This document shows, in pieces, positions 35,785 through 47,132 of a stretch of 64,000 nt of DNA. The notes below the pieces were generated by a model. It searched no databases. It was not told the origin of the DNA and saw only the letters and a program-made list of their open reading frames with translations. The DNA lies in the NCBI GenBank assembly GCA_021030915.1, contig JAGEMR010000009.1:434001-498000 (forward strand). The letters run 5' to 3'. Within the stretch, counting starts at the first letter, position 1; the number at the start of each line of letters is the position of its first letter. The translations under genes and the position numbers were made by a program. The stretch is from Astrothelium macrocarpum (Eukaryota > Ascomycota > Dothideomycetes > Trypetheliales > Trypetheliaceae).

Positions 35785-36072
35785 AGGGGGATGTGTGCGG
35801 GTGAGGGAGGATGATTAATGAATTTACGGCAGATTGTTGAGGGGAGAACAGAACCTTGGTTAAGGGGGAATCTTCGCTTGGAATAGCGTTGATAAAAACT
35901 ACACTTAAATTGCATCTCTAGGGGGTTCTGCCGATAAAATTGAAAGTTCACTATATTTATTGAATGCAATAGCTTGGATATGGTAGCCACGACTAGATGA
36001 CCTAGCCACGAGGCCAATGTCAAAAGACCAGTTCCCTCCACAGCACACCCTTTCCGCACTCCAGTAATAACT

Positions 36073-37300
36073 TTAAAAGAAAGTACTTGGCCGCGAATAA
36101 GCGAAGATTTTCCTGTTCGACTTCTTCGCAACACGATGGGGAAGTGGGAATTTCAAGTTCTTGGTGAGGAGTTGCCTGATATACGGGCGCTTGACATCTT
36201 CGGTCTTTTCGATCTCGACAACCTTGAGAATCTGCAGGAAGATTGAGTTAGCACCAAGGTAGCCTCAAAAATTTAGACTTCCAAGAATGAGGTTGTGAAC
36301 GTACGTGAATGGTTCGGAATCGAGCGCTATGCCGAGCAGCCATGTCCTGGTAGAGGGCCTCTACGGCATCAGTTCTGGACATTTCGCGGTATTCTTTGTA
36401 CATGTTGTGGGTGCCGGATCGCGAGTCATAACGGATCCAGATGCCAAAGTTTTTCACCTTTTGTGGGCGTTTCTCAGAGATCTAGAATTATTTCATATCA
36501 GCGCAATGCTCTCACGAAATGTGCACCAGGCCGGTTGTTTCGAATTTTTGTAAGATGTCTCCAGTCGTACCTTGTTCAAGCTAACGATCTCACCGTTTGC
36601 CTTCTTGATTTTGCGAAGTTTGGCAAGGAAGTACCAGAATCGAGATTTGGCAACGACGTCGTTAGGGGCAAAGATGCGCATACGGTAGAGTTTTGGAGTA
36701 GGGTTGGCGTCTGTGGGCAAGTGGCGCCCGATGACCTGGTATTCTTGAAGGCGACCTGCCAGAAAACACGTCAGCTTTCCGTCCTCAAGTTCTCAATTTT
36801 AATTTTTCTATGCCATTGTGCGATTCAAAAGGCATTTTTGAAAGTAGGGAATTTTGTAATATTGCGGGTATGTATTCAGTATAAAGCAGCTCTCAGCCGT
36901 GATGGACGGAAATATCGCCATTTGATGGATATACATGCACCATATGTGGAGGGCATATTTTGAGCATATTTTTGTTCTGGAGACGCCTTTTGGTCCCGTC
37001 GTCATATTCAGTAGCAACGATCGGAAGTGGTGTAGTATTGGGGATTTCGATCTTGGTCCCTGACGCCTGGCGTATACGCAAGAGAATCACTCACCCATCT
37101 ATGTGAGTCGTTAGCAATTATAATTTGCTATCAGAACAAATGAGTCACTCACCTTGAATTTGTTCGGCTGGATCAATGGGTCTTTGACTATCTCGGACAG
37201 TCTCGTACTCTGGCGATGGTGGTGTGAAATTAGCGAGTGTTGCTCGGCCAAACTAATTTTCCGGTGTTGACATTTCATCACCGCCCGAGTCGCTTTTCAT
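36073..37300 (-). CDS. rpl20: 60S ribosomal protein eL20 (L20/L18ae)
   Basis: Minus strand. The core exons are 36755-36571, 36481-36305 and 36231-36073, encoding RLQEYQVIGRHLP, KVKNFGIWIRYDSRSGTHN and KRPYIRQLLTKNLKFPLPH. The end product is a large-subunit ribosomal protein. Two 5' ends are possible. (1) ATGG at 37098-37095, flanked by AG upstream and GTGAGT downstream, gives MGRLQEY and the usual 174 aa; the intron after it is 339 nt. (2) ATG at 37300 with exons 37300-37282 and 37209-37153, spliced straight to 36755, gives MKSDSGEYETVRDSQ..IQ-GRLQEY and 198 aa, all in frame. The upstream exon also splices properly to the ATGG as a 4-nt exon, where it would be leader. Only 69 nt separate the upstream ATG from csn12, so the promoters overlap. 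Confidence 0.92.
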
Positions 37301-37369
37301 TTCTTGCGCCCGCCAGCCTCAGGCAGGATGCCTCTTCTAAAGTGAAGGGAAAGTACATCAGAAAATACC
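37301..37369. promoter_or_regulatory. Shared divergent promoter region, rpl20/csn12
   Basis: A 69-nt gap between the farthest upstream rpl20 ATG and the csn12 ATG on opposite strands. The start sites of one or both transcripts must lie inside the neighbour's leader. Specific elements are not identified. Confidence 0.45.
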
Positions 37370-39069
37370 ATGGATCAAGTCTTATACGAATTTCGGAACG
37401 CAATCCGGTCCTCGAATCCTGCTCTGCTTGCCTCTACCATCACGCCTGCCCCTCCCCCTCATGACCCTGGACGTCTTTATGCCGTTCTTCGAAGCACGAA
37501 TGCCTTTAGCATCGAGGCTGATGTGCGTTATGGCATTACGTACAACAACCGTGAAATCTCTCTAAGGAAAGCCCAATCAGCCGCCTGGCTTGATGTCTTC
37601 ATCGCATATTACAAGGTCATTGGCCTTGTCCTAGATGCAGAAGAGAAGACAAACCAGAACAAAGTTGGAGAAGCGGACTGGAATGGTGTTTATGATGCTT
37701 GGAAGGACTTGGTACTTGCATTGATCAAGGGATACACTGGCGGCAACTTTGACGGGTGGACTATCAATTGTCTGTATGTTGCTGGACGATATCTTCGCGA
37801 ATTCGCACTCAAAGCGGACGATGCGAATACAATGACCAAGGGTGCCGTCACATTCAATTCTGGATTGCAAGATGATGTTGTTGGAGCTTTGGATAAGCAT
37901 GATAAGCTCGAGGATGCGGCAATGGTGATGAACAGATTATTTGGCTTATGCATCAGCGACAGGTGCGCATCGTCCATTCTACCAAATGATTTATTTAGAA
38001 CACAAGAAAACCCAACAGCTAACTATTTGATCAGAGCAGCAATTGAAGAGTCTCGGAAATGGGGTGTCTACTACATCAGCAACATGATGTTCAAAACCTA
38101 CTTCAAAGTAAGTCCTTTCTCCGCCGTCCTAACCCATCCACCCACCCACTCACACCAACCCCTAGCTCAACTCCATCTCCCTCTGTAAAAACATTCTCCG
38201 TTCCCTCAGCGCCACTGCCTCCGACCTCCCCGACCTCTCCCTTTACCCCAAGTCTCACCAAGTCACCTTCAACTATTACGTCGGCGTCATCTCCTTCCTC
38301 GACGAAGACTACCCTCGCGCCGAGACGCACCTCACATCAGCATACCACCTCTGCCCCGCCGTCCCATTTGCCCACAAAAACCGCGCTCTCATCCTCACCT
38401 ACCTCATCCCCTGCCGCCTGCTCACCGCACACCTCCTACCCCACCCACAGCTCCTGCAACCCTATCCAACGCTACAGCGCCTCTTCGCACCGCTCAGCGC
38501 ATGCATCCGCGCAGGCGACCTCGCAGGCTTTGACGCGGCCCTCGCAGCCGCCGAACCACAGTTCGTGCGTCGCCGCATCTACCTCACGCTGGAGCGCGGG
38601 CGGGACGTCGCAGTGCGGAATCTGTTCCGCAAAGTCTTTCTTGCGGGTGGCTTCGAGCCGAAGCCCGAGGGCCAGGAGGGTGGTGGGGAGCAGCTGCGAC
38701 GGAGCAGGGTGCCGTTGGCGGAGTTTGTGGCGGCGGTGAGGCTGGGTATGCGGACGGATGGGAGGGATGGTGGGGGAGGGGAGGGGCCACTGGAGCAAGA
38801 TGAGGTGGAGTGTATGTTGGCGAATTTGATATACAAGGTGAGTCACGTCTCTGTGCAGCTGTGAGGAAGGTTGGGCTGCAGGGCAACTGTGCAGCTCCTT
38901 GCCAGCGCCTGGGCGTCTGTTAGTGGATGCGGCCGCGTAGCGAGTTGCGTTTCCTTGGTATGTCGGATTGCTGATTGGCCAGCAGAACCTCATGAAGGGC
39001 TACATCTCGCGCGCGCACGGCACCGTTGTGCTCAGTAAGACTGGTGCGTTCCCAGGTACAGGTGTGTAG
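37370..39069 (+). CDS. csn12: PCI-domain protein Csn12 (THP1-CSN12 family)
   Basis: Exons 37370-38107, 38166-38837 and 38986-39069 (introns 58 and 148 nt, phase 0) give 497 aa. The N-terminus MDQVLYEFRNAI and the motif WTINCLYVAGRYLREFA are followed by ANYLIRAAIEESRKWGVYYI, NYYVGVISFLDEDYPRAETH and LTYLIPCRLLTAHLLP. The C-terminal winged-helix PCI part ends NLMKGYISRAHGTVVLSKTG after intron 2. This is the Csn12/Thp1 layout and length. In yeast Csn12 partners Thp3 in a complex linked to transcription elongation and mRNA handling; it is only loosely tied to the COP9 signalosome. Exon 2 and the intron before it are C-rich, then G-rich from about 38,580. Confidence 0.92.
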
Positions 39070-40307
39070 CCCAACGTCCGGCGAAATGGGCCAGAGTATC
39101 ACCTAGTCTTGGCGGCGGATGCCGTTCTTTCCGGAGGTTACCGCCTTGCATGAATGCGTTCGATGCGCGCGTTAGCTCTCAATGCATGGTCAGAGGGGCT
39201 GAATGGGTTGCCAGCAAGTGCGATCGACTATCGAAAAGAAAAGGTCGGAATGGATACCACGTCGATTATGAAGTAAGATAGGCAACGATCCCGTGATTTT
39301 ACACGTGCACTAACGTTTTAGGCAATCACTATATGCATTGCTTCACTACATTGCATATTCGCTAGACAGCTTATCTGGCGGCTGCCTCCCAGCTTGTATT
39401 TACCCGATACGGAAATCCAATACCTGACTTCGGGATCGTGCCGCTCGACTAAGGTGCTTGCTTAGCGATTGACGAGACCAACTTTCCCATGGCTCAAGCC
39501 ATGATCCCTTGAAATCTTAGCTCGAAGGTTACCCTGCATCTCCGAGATGAGTCACACCCAACACCTCGGTACTCCCATATTGCTAGCGTATAATTATCTA
39601 CCGGTCAGACGGGAAAAAGACATGGAAGCCTGGATATGATGAAAAAAGCAAGGGGAGAAAGCACAATTCAGTAAGCATGTGAGAGGCAAGGGAAGACGGT
39701 CAATTGATGACTAAGGCAGAGACCAGCAATTACGTGAATGCGGATGATTATGAGATCTTCAAAATTCATATTATCATGGATGCTTTGGCTTCAATTTGTT
39801 ATTGCAATATCGTCTCACGATCAAATTTTCTAATATCAGCGGGCCTGCCGGAAAAGCCCCATTACACCAAGAAAACTCTCCATCAAGCTCTCTCGAGGGG
39901 AGCCCACTAGGCTCAACCAACCCATTTCCTTCTGTTCTCTTGCAACTGTGGTAAGAAATAAGGAAAATAGGAATTTCCGTAACACGGCTCATTCATTAGA
40001 ATGAGAAAAGGGAAGAAAAGCTGAGAAAATAACAAATTGAAGCTCCAGCCATTAGGGGAGCAAATAGATGATATGATACATTTCCCAAATGAGTGGAAGA
40101 TTTGTTTTTGGGATTGAGCTTTGGTTGTGCCCCGGAACGCCGTGCATAGAAAAACTTTTCTCCAAATGTAGTTACATGAAGGGTATCTTGAGTAATTTGT
40201 GTAAGCAAACAAGCATGACATCTGGAAGCAATAGGCAATGAGAGTAAGAAAAGACATTGTCGGAAATAATGAGATGGATGGTCACATGCATGTCTCAAGC
40301 GTAGCGC
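39070..40307. other. Intergenic stretch between convergent genes
   Basis: 3' flanks of csn12 and the BTB gene. 39,600-40,260 is AT-rich, with open frames on the minus strand that I take as chance. No RNA gene is seen. Confidence 0.5.
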
Positions 40308-41287
40308 TCAAGTACGTGGCGATTGCATATCATCCTGTTGGCGGTAACTTCCACGTCAGCCATCGTGCCTATCTCTCTAAGTAGGCAAAAAGGGAAATGA
40401 CTCACCATATGATTCGCCATAGCGACAAACAAATCAAAGAACAACCTTCCACCATGTTCCATCTCGTACTGCATCGTGCCGCTTCGCTTGAACGTCTGTC
40501 GGCTGCGAATGATGAGGGCTAGATAATGTGCTCGCAGCTTCGAGTCCGATTCAGGCGTGTTGTTATAGGCGTAGCGGGCGCTAGCGAGGATAGTGCTGCA
40601 AGCGATGCTAGTCTGTAGGCCTTGTTTTCTCAGAGCAAGGCGTTTGAGTTCAGGAAGAGCATATCTCTCGGCTGCACACTAGACGATCGTTAGTCATTAC
40701 ACGAGATAGAATGCGTTGATCATGAGATGCGTACGTAGATGATAGTATCCTTGAGGATTGGATTACTGTGGCCCTGCATGTAGATGGTCCCTTCTGAAGC
40801 ACCACTGTCCGAGGACTGGATGTGCCAGGTTCGTCTCTTCTTGTCGAACTCGAGACGAGGAGAGTAGTCGCCTTTGTATAGATACTCGAGCACACATGAA
40901 AAGATTTCCGGCATTTCGTGTGCGAGTTCAATCCGTTTGGGGCCTGGCTCATAGAGCTGTCCACGACAAAAGGCTTGGAAGTAGGGTGAGATGCAGAGAA
41001 TGTCTTCATGGGCGGCAAAAAGGCGCTTTTCGGCTCCAACACAAAGAGTGATGATTGCACTGGTCAAGTTTCTGAGTAAAGTCAGTTTAGGTTTTAACCC
41101 GTATTAGTGGATTTACCTACGTTCCAACTGGTGGTGTATGCTGAACTTGAGACGGTGATAAGGTTTCGATTCCCTTCATCATGCTACCTTGATTGAATGA
41201 CAATCTTTTTTTGTTTGTCGACTTTCCTGCTCGATTCTTGGAAAAACTCCCTTGTTGATATTTTGCGGCACGGCTTGATGAAAACAT
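40308..41287 (-). CDS. BTB/POZ-domain protein
   Basis: Minus-strand exons 41287-41121, 41071-40735, 40678-40406 and 40334-40308 give 267 aa. The introns are 49, 56 and 71 nt and in phase. After a basic Ser/Asn-rich N-terminus, residues of about 56-160 form a BTB fold: VGAEKRLFAAHEDILCISPYF, AFCRGQLYE, RIELAHEMPEIFSCVLEYLY and KGDYSP, the usual fungal BTB signature. The C-terminal half (AERYALPELKRLALRK, then YNNTPESDSKLR) is the BACK-like helical tail common in ascomycete BTB proteins. BTB domains mediate dimerisation and Cul3 adaptor roles; the partner here is unknown. The last exon is nine codons (DDMQSPRT-stop). Without that last splice the frame would run on 24 codons further, but the GTGAGT donor and GCTGAC branch favour splicing. 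Confidence 0.85.
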
Positions 41288-43034
41288 GTTGGCGGGACCT
41301 TGGGTGTGAGAAAAGTTGATGGAAAGAGATGAAAGAGTTCAGATAAACGAAAGGCAGATACAGGTATTTATACAGTCCGGGATGGGTGCCTTAGGTCAAT
41401 AAGCATGTATGGTAGGAAAAATCAATCAACCCCCAGGCAGCAATAGCGGAAACGCAAAAGGTTGCAAAAGGGCCGCAGATGGCGGCCTCCAGGCCCTTGA
41501 TATATAAGTTACGGAGATACAAGCCATGGCAATGAATCCCACGCATAGGCTCGGAGGCAGCTGGCGAGCAGGGGGCTGGGATGGAATACGTGATTGGACG
41601 CGTACAGTGGTATCACCAATGAGACGCGGTATCACGGGATTGAGTCACGGGTGAGAGGCTAGCCCCTGCAGGGTTCGGGGCACCCGGAGAAGGGGGGTGG
41701 AACGGTTAAAAGTCATGGAAGCAAGGACAGTGTTTCAAGAAAAGCCTGCGACCTAGCTGGATGAAGACGAAGGTTTGCGGGCCTGCTTCCTTTAGATGTG
41801 CTAGTGGCTTGGTGATGGGCACTGATCACTGTCACCACGGCAAGCAAATGCCGCGTGGCAAGCGACGTATCCTCAATTCGCAAGCTGAACTGGAAGCGTG
41901 GGGGAACGAGAAGCTCCTCGGCAACTATAAAGCTGCGTCACATCAACGCTTTTCATCGAGTCCATGGAGGTGATCAAAGACTCATCGAGAGCTGTTGGAG
42001 TATTTTGCCACGGGAAGGGAGGCTGAAATAGGATGAGCTCCATCGGCTGCGCTAAGGCTTGTGCCCCCAGGTTCAGGGCCAAGAACGATGGGCTAGTCAG
42101 GGACCGATCCTTCGGGACTTCTAATTGATTTCGATCCACGTGGGTGAATCAGCCCATGACAATCTTCATTACATCCCGTTCGCCAGTGTGCTCCGTGCAT
42201 CGGCCCTCGAGGGCTCATGGTAACCTGTTTGCGTCACTGGAAGACTCTGGGAAAGATGACGTGGATCGTTGGAAGGGTTCTCGATCTCCTTTTACCTTAA
42301 TTAAAGCTCTTGGAGCTGCGGCTGGATTATCACGGGTAAAAGCTTTGCTTGACATAAAACCAATACGGCGTTGACAGAAGTACTAGGTACGAGGAACGAA
42401 GTATCAAAAGCCATTTTGAGGTACCGATAGAGGCATTCGGTAAATTCGGCTCAGAACACTACTTATCACATGATTCGCTTGAGTATGATTGATTAGGCGT
42501 TTGCTCAATATTAAAAAGCACAGTAGTGCTCTTTTGGTAGTAGTCATCGGGGACTGCCTGTTGCGGTACGTACTGAGTTGACGGTACCTTCTATTCTTTT
42601 TCATATTCTCCTAATTTTGATTGCTATCTCGTCCCTTAACGAATGGAACGCCGAATTGCATGATCATGTAAATGAAAATGTAAAGAGCGACGTTGTGCTT
42701 GGTGTGGCTGCAAATGTGCTGAGCAGTTAGGGTTGTGGTGTTTGCATCCCATCAATTGGTTCATTGGCAAGTCGGGCGCATGCTTGACACAGCCAGACCG
42801 GCGAGGCTCCGAGGCAGTGCTATCATTCCAATATGCCTTGATGATGCCTTTCAGACGAGTTTTCTAGTCTCTACTTGTCATTCAAAATCATTCTACCTCT
42901 TGAAAATTTTACAGCTTTACACCATGCCGCACTTGTACTGGCTTTGCCGAATCCAAAGACCTTATGCTTCTGGTTTGGGATTGTAGATGATCCAAGCTCA
43001 CAGAGGCCTATGATTCTATGTCTTCTACACCTCA
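41288..43034. other. 1.7-kb region without a recognised gene
   Basis: Promoter of the BTB gene (minus) and upstream flank of the STAND-like gene (plus). Only short open frames, none supported. Confidence 0.5.
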
Positions 43035-45320
43035 ATGGATCCAGTAAGTCTTGCAGTGGTTGGGCTGGTCGGTAATGTAGTTCAATTCGTCGACTTTGGA
43101 TGCAAAATTCTCGCCAAAACGCGCAAAATCCACCGCGATGGCTGGGTGGTGGAACACAAAGATCTACGATGTGTTACTGAGGATCTGATACAATACACTC
43201 AGAAGATCAAAGATGGTCTTGCTATGCAACAGCCAGGCTTAGTGGCCAGTGTGGATGCTAACTTCGCCAATATCACCCAAGGATGTTTAGACGTAGCCAA
43301 TGAATTGGTTCAGGCCCTAACGAAGCTGGAAATAGGCGGCCAGAGAACCAAGTGGAAGAGCTTGCGCCAAGCCCTCAAGAGTATGTGGGGAAAAGAGCAA
43401 TTGAATCATATAAAGGCAAGACTCGACTTGTACAGCGACCAGATGGACCGTCAGATCCTCATATCAATCAAGCAAGTCATTCCATGAGTCGGGAAAAGCC
43501 TTGTAGCTGGTCATGATCTAATGAATGCTAGGTCCCTCATTCAGGCCGCGGCAGCGCAACAGGATCACGAGCTTAAGACTATGACTCAGGCCCTTGTCGA
43601 TCGGCTCGAGAGTGCTGAGAATGAGGCGCAAGAAAACGCACGAATTCTGCAGGATGCTGATGCTGAGATCATTGTTGCAGTCGGGGAATCGTCGCAAAAG
43701 ACAGCCGAAGAGCATAAGGAGATCCGTACAGTGATTGCGCAATCTACACTTGGCCTCGAGCATTCCAGTGCCTCAGAGCATTTACAAACTCGGAGCTTTG
43801 TCAATGATGCCAGTGTGGACATTATCTCATCGATCAATACAGCTGCTGAGGTCTCTAATCAAGAACATAATGCCACGAAGGCTGAGATTGAGCGTATCCG
43901 GCAGGAAACCGAGAAACAAGTTGAACAGCTACGGGAAGAAATTCGTCAGCTGAAGATTGAGATTGAGAAGAGTGTCAAGGATGTTGTGGCCTCCGTTGGT
44001 AGAGTGTCTATAAAAGAGCAACAGCGGCTCAAGGAATCAAGCAATGCCAAGTATAAGCTTTGGGTTGCCAAAGAAATTGTTTTAAAGAGGCTGCTCGTAT
44101 GCAACCAACTCCTTCTATCCCTTCCAAGTCTCACAATATCGCAGGATCTCCTCGCTCTCTTCCGTTCGAACCTGAGTGAATTCGCAGCTACAATTGATCC
44201 TTCGATGTGGAAGTTAACAGCATATCCGAAGCTGAAGTTAACAGTTTACCCGAAGCAAATTCCAAACGTGAGCTCAAAAAACCTCGACAATCCAAAGAAA
44301 TCATCTCAAACAACGGCCATGCTTGATCTAAGCGGATTACTTATCCTGTCAAAAGCCTTTGATGTAGTCATTAATGTGCCAATTGAGCGAAATTCCCGAC
44401 CGTGCTATCATACACCCATCTCAGAGCAGAAGCTTGTGAGCCACATGTCGGTTCCACGGACAATTCTGAATTTATCGCGTGACGGATTATCGGATATTGG
44501 GAAACTTAATTTGGTAGCAGGGTGTCATTCTTGGACAGACTTTCTGAGGTCTTTTAGAAAAAGACAAGATCCAATTCAGGAGCTACCGGCTGGAATGGGT
44601 TTTGTAGAATCCATCGAGAGACTCCCCTCAAGCCTTAGAGACGCGCTCGTTCCAGACCTTTCAAGAACGCGTGACCCTTCGCCTCGTCCTGAATCCGAAG
44701 GCTTGCCCAGCGTAGTTCCGACCATGGCTGAGATCGACAAGCTTATGACCGCATTTAGACACGAGAACTCACAAGATTTTGCAATTCTGCTGCGGAAGGA
44801 ACCAACTCTTGCTTTTTCTCGTGACAAAAGTGGCCAGCTTCCGCTTGGCACAGCGGTGCAAGTAGAGGAAACCTATTTCGTTTTTGTCCTCCTCTTGCAT
44901 CGCGCTTCTCCTGGGTCTATGGATGCAAACGGCAGGTCGGCCTTTACAATTGCAGTGGATACATGGTCGTTCCACATATTGTGCATGCTCATTTTAGTTG
45001 CACGGTCTGCGCTTGGCGTTGGTTGGGAATGGCGGATACTCACTGCATTAGCAGAAAGAGATTTCCAACTTCCCGGCCGTGAAATCGATTACATCTTGTG
45101 CCTGATTGGAATCCCTCGTTGTCTTCGATTAGCCATCCAGCATCAACATGAGCGACTCATTACCCATTGTTTATGGCAGCTCAAAACGAACGGCCAATTT
45201 GGGTCAGGTACTTTTAGGAACAGAGAATTCGCTGGAATGATCAAAGAAGTGCAGAGTTTCGACGACGCCCGAGCGATGTTGAAGGTCATTCGGAGAGAGA
45301 TGGGCACCATTCCAGAGTAG
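43035..45320 (+). CDS. STAND-type N-terminal domain protein lacking NACHT, with coiled coil
   Basis: Exons 43035-43471 and 43532-45320 give 741 aa. The N-terminus MDPVSLAVVGLVGNVVQFVD resembles that of the broken NACHT protein at 5359, as does the helix DVANELVQALTKLEIG. A strong coiled coil follows at about residues 230-345 (repeating E/K/Q heptads, for example EIERIRQETEKQVEQLREEI). No Walker A or B motif occurs anywhere. Residues of about 555-680 look ankyrin-like (FRHENSQDFAILLRKE, DKSGQLPLGTAVQ, DANGRSAFTIAV). The intron 43472-43531 starts GCAAGT, a GC-AG intron needed to keep frame: a GT donor at 43476 would be out of phase. The role is unknown; it might act as a partner or decoy for full NLR proteins, which is inference. 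Confidence 0.82.
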
Positions 45321-45893
45321 TGAAATGAGTGTTTAGATACGCACTGGTCCGAGTCCATTTATTGGAGTCCGTGGGATCAGGAAAGGGATTGAGGCTGTGA
45401 ACGATTGATGCTAGTCGATTATGGATAAGCATAACATCGTTACGGCAGACATTCAGCCACAACCTAACTCTCATTGGAATACTAAAGAATGGATGTTAAC
45501 GCCGGACTTGTTCTTCATTCACAACACGCAGAAATGTACTTTCGGATCAATTCAAACCCATCATGATCAACGAGCTGCGATTTGCCCCATGTCACATAGT
45601 CGAACGAAGAGCCAATAGAGAAAGGCGGGTGACAATGAAAGCTATCCACAAAAATCAAACCAAGCCCACAACACCGCACGCGAGAAATCCATGTGTGTTC
45701 ACTGGCGACTGGTGACATCTATTGAGTTACCAAGAATCTCTCACATGTAGTCTAGGATTGTAGGCTAATTAGAAGTCATGACTTTCAAGGTAAGAATCTA
45801 TAAGATTCGCCAATCTTAACACCGGCAAACGCCTATGAGAGCATTGATTGCGGAACACTCGTGAATAGGATAAAAATGCCAGGTCATTCAATA
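45321..45893. other. Intergenic stretch, no gene recognised
   Basis: 3' flanks of the STAND-like gene and dad4 (convergent). Nothing else is seen. Confidence 0.5.
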
Positions 45894-46332
45894 CTATGAA
45901 GGCTCCTTAAGACCATCCGTTGCTGTTTGTTGATGAGCTTTTGACACCAATCGTAATGTCACTTGCAACCTTACCTTCAAGGTGAAACAAAACATTAGAC
46001 TGGTAATTCTTGAACATTTGCGCAACCAGCTCAACATTCATGTTTTGAATGTTGATGTCCTGCTGAGGCTTAGTCACGGTCATTCGTAAGGATGGAACTC
46101 AGGAATACCTGGAGATTCTTGTTCAGAAGCATGACTGCTTCATTCAGCTTCTCCTATTGCTAGTCAGCAACTGTAGACGATAATTAAAACCGATGGTCCG
46201 CACATACAACATTGTTGATGATCCTGGATAGTAATAAGTTCTGTTGATGTTCGTGTGGACTTTCCTAAATGACGACAATCAGTATGGAGCAAATAGTAAC
46301 TTGAGCCCTAGCAATCAAGATCACTATACCAT
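45894..46332 (-). CDS. dad4: DASH/DAM1 kinetochore complex subunit Dad4
   Basis: Five tiny minus-strand exons, 46332-46330, 46264-46208, 46153-46109, 46059-45975 and 45922-45894, give 72 aa, exactly the usual Dad4 length. The protein reads MESPHEHQQNLLLSRI, EKLNEAVMLLNKNLQ, DINIQNMNVELVAQMFKNYQ and ends HLEATDGLKEPS, matching Dad4 throughout. Dad4 is a coiled subunit of the microtubule-binding DASH ring at kinetochores. The first coding exon is only the ATG; the introns are 65, 54, 49 and 52 nt with consensus ends. No open frame over 60 codons exists here, so the gene is invisible to ORF scans. It is divergent from ies6 with 248 nt between start codons. Confidence 0.92.
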
Positions 46333-46580
46333 GATTTATTGCCTTGTCGGAGTGAAGTTGTGAAGGGGGTTTGATTTCGATATTGAGAATGCTCGGACCC
46401 GCGTGTCAAGACCGCGTCTGCAGTGCGATCCCTGCAGGTCTACGAAGAATACCTTACCACTCTTTGACTGCAGAGTACGTCGCAGATAAAACGATCTTGC
46501 CAAGTTGCTACTCGAAGCCTCAGATCACTTATTTGCGACTGCTGCGATATCAGAGACTTTCCCCTCCACAAGACTATCAC
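46333..46580. promoter_or_regulatory. Divergent promoter, dad4/ies6
   Basis: 248 nt between the start codons of two divergent housekeeping genes. The ies6 frame stays open upstream to 46371, but that part lacks family similarity and is taken as leader/promoter. Confidence 0.5.
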
Positions 46581-47132
46581 ATGGCGCCAATTACTCAGGC
46601 ATCCGACGAATCCAATCACCAAGCTCTCCTCGACCAGCTCGACCTCTACGCCGTACGCAAACCCTTCCGAAACCCGAATTGGAAGCCTCCGCAGCGACGC
46701 AACAAGACTGTAAAGCAGATCATCTCAGAAGCGACCAGGAAAGAGGCATCTGTCATGGCAACTCAGAACAACAGCGGCATTTCGACACCTCTCCCGCCCG
46801 GCTCAACTCCCGGCTTCGATGACGGCGCCCCTCCTAACCTCGCACAGGCTTCCCAGAATCTCTCGACAATAGTGCTAGAGAAGAGTCTAGCGGGGAACAT
46901 GTCTAGCAACGGCCCAGCGGCTACGTATACAAATATCGAATCTGCTCCGTCGCTTCATCCTTCCAGTCAACGTCACTACTGCGATATTACGGGTCTCTCG
47001 GCGCCGTATACAGATCCGAAGACACGGCTGAGGTATCACAACAAGGAGGTATTTGGGTTGATAAGAACGTTACCGCAGAATGCGACGGAAGAGTTTCTTG
47101 CTGCTAGGGGCGCACATACAGTTTTGAAGTGA
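46581..47132 (+). CDS. ies6: INO80 chromatin-remodelling complex subunit Ies6
   Basis: A single exon of 183 aa from the ATG at 46581 (MAPITQASDES). The N-terminal part contains LDLYAVRKPFRNPNWKPPQR and RRNKTVKQIISEA, and the C-terminus is the YL1_C zinc-binding-like domain (YCDITGLSAPYTDPKTRLRY, HNKEVFGLIRTLP). Together these define Ies6. It is a nuclear subunit that, with Arp5, couples ATP hydrolysis to nucleosome sliding by INO80. The frame is open 70 codons further upstream; I chose 46581 because homology begins there and the upstream segment overlaps the dad4 promoter. Confidence 0.9.
   Translation: MAPITQASDESNHQALLDQLDLYAVRKPFRNPNWKPPQRRNKTVKQIISEATRKEASVMATQNNSGISTPLPPGSTPGFDDGAPPNLAQASQNLSTIVLEKSLAGNMSSNGPAATYTNIESAPSLHPSSQRHYCDITGLSAPYTDPKTRLRYHNKEVFGLIRTLPQNATEEFLAARGAHTVLK

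Noticed and set aside
35199..36134. 311-codon minus-strand frame
   Set aside because: Antisense to the bZIP C-terminus and overlapping the last rpl20 exon; low-complexity translation of C-rich DNA.
36756..37094. Possible intronic snoRNA in rpl20
   Set aside because: I looked for paired C and D boxes with flanking complementarity and found no convincing set.
38059..38993. Ser/Pro-rich plus frame and minus frames over csn12
   Set aside because: Shadows of csn12 exon 2, which reads as a PCI protein in its own frame.
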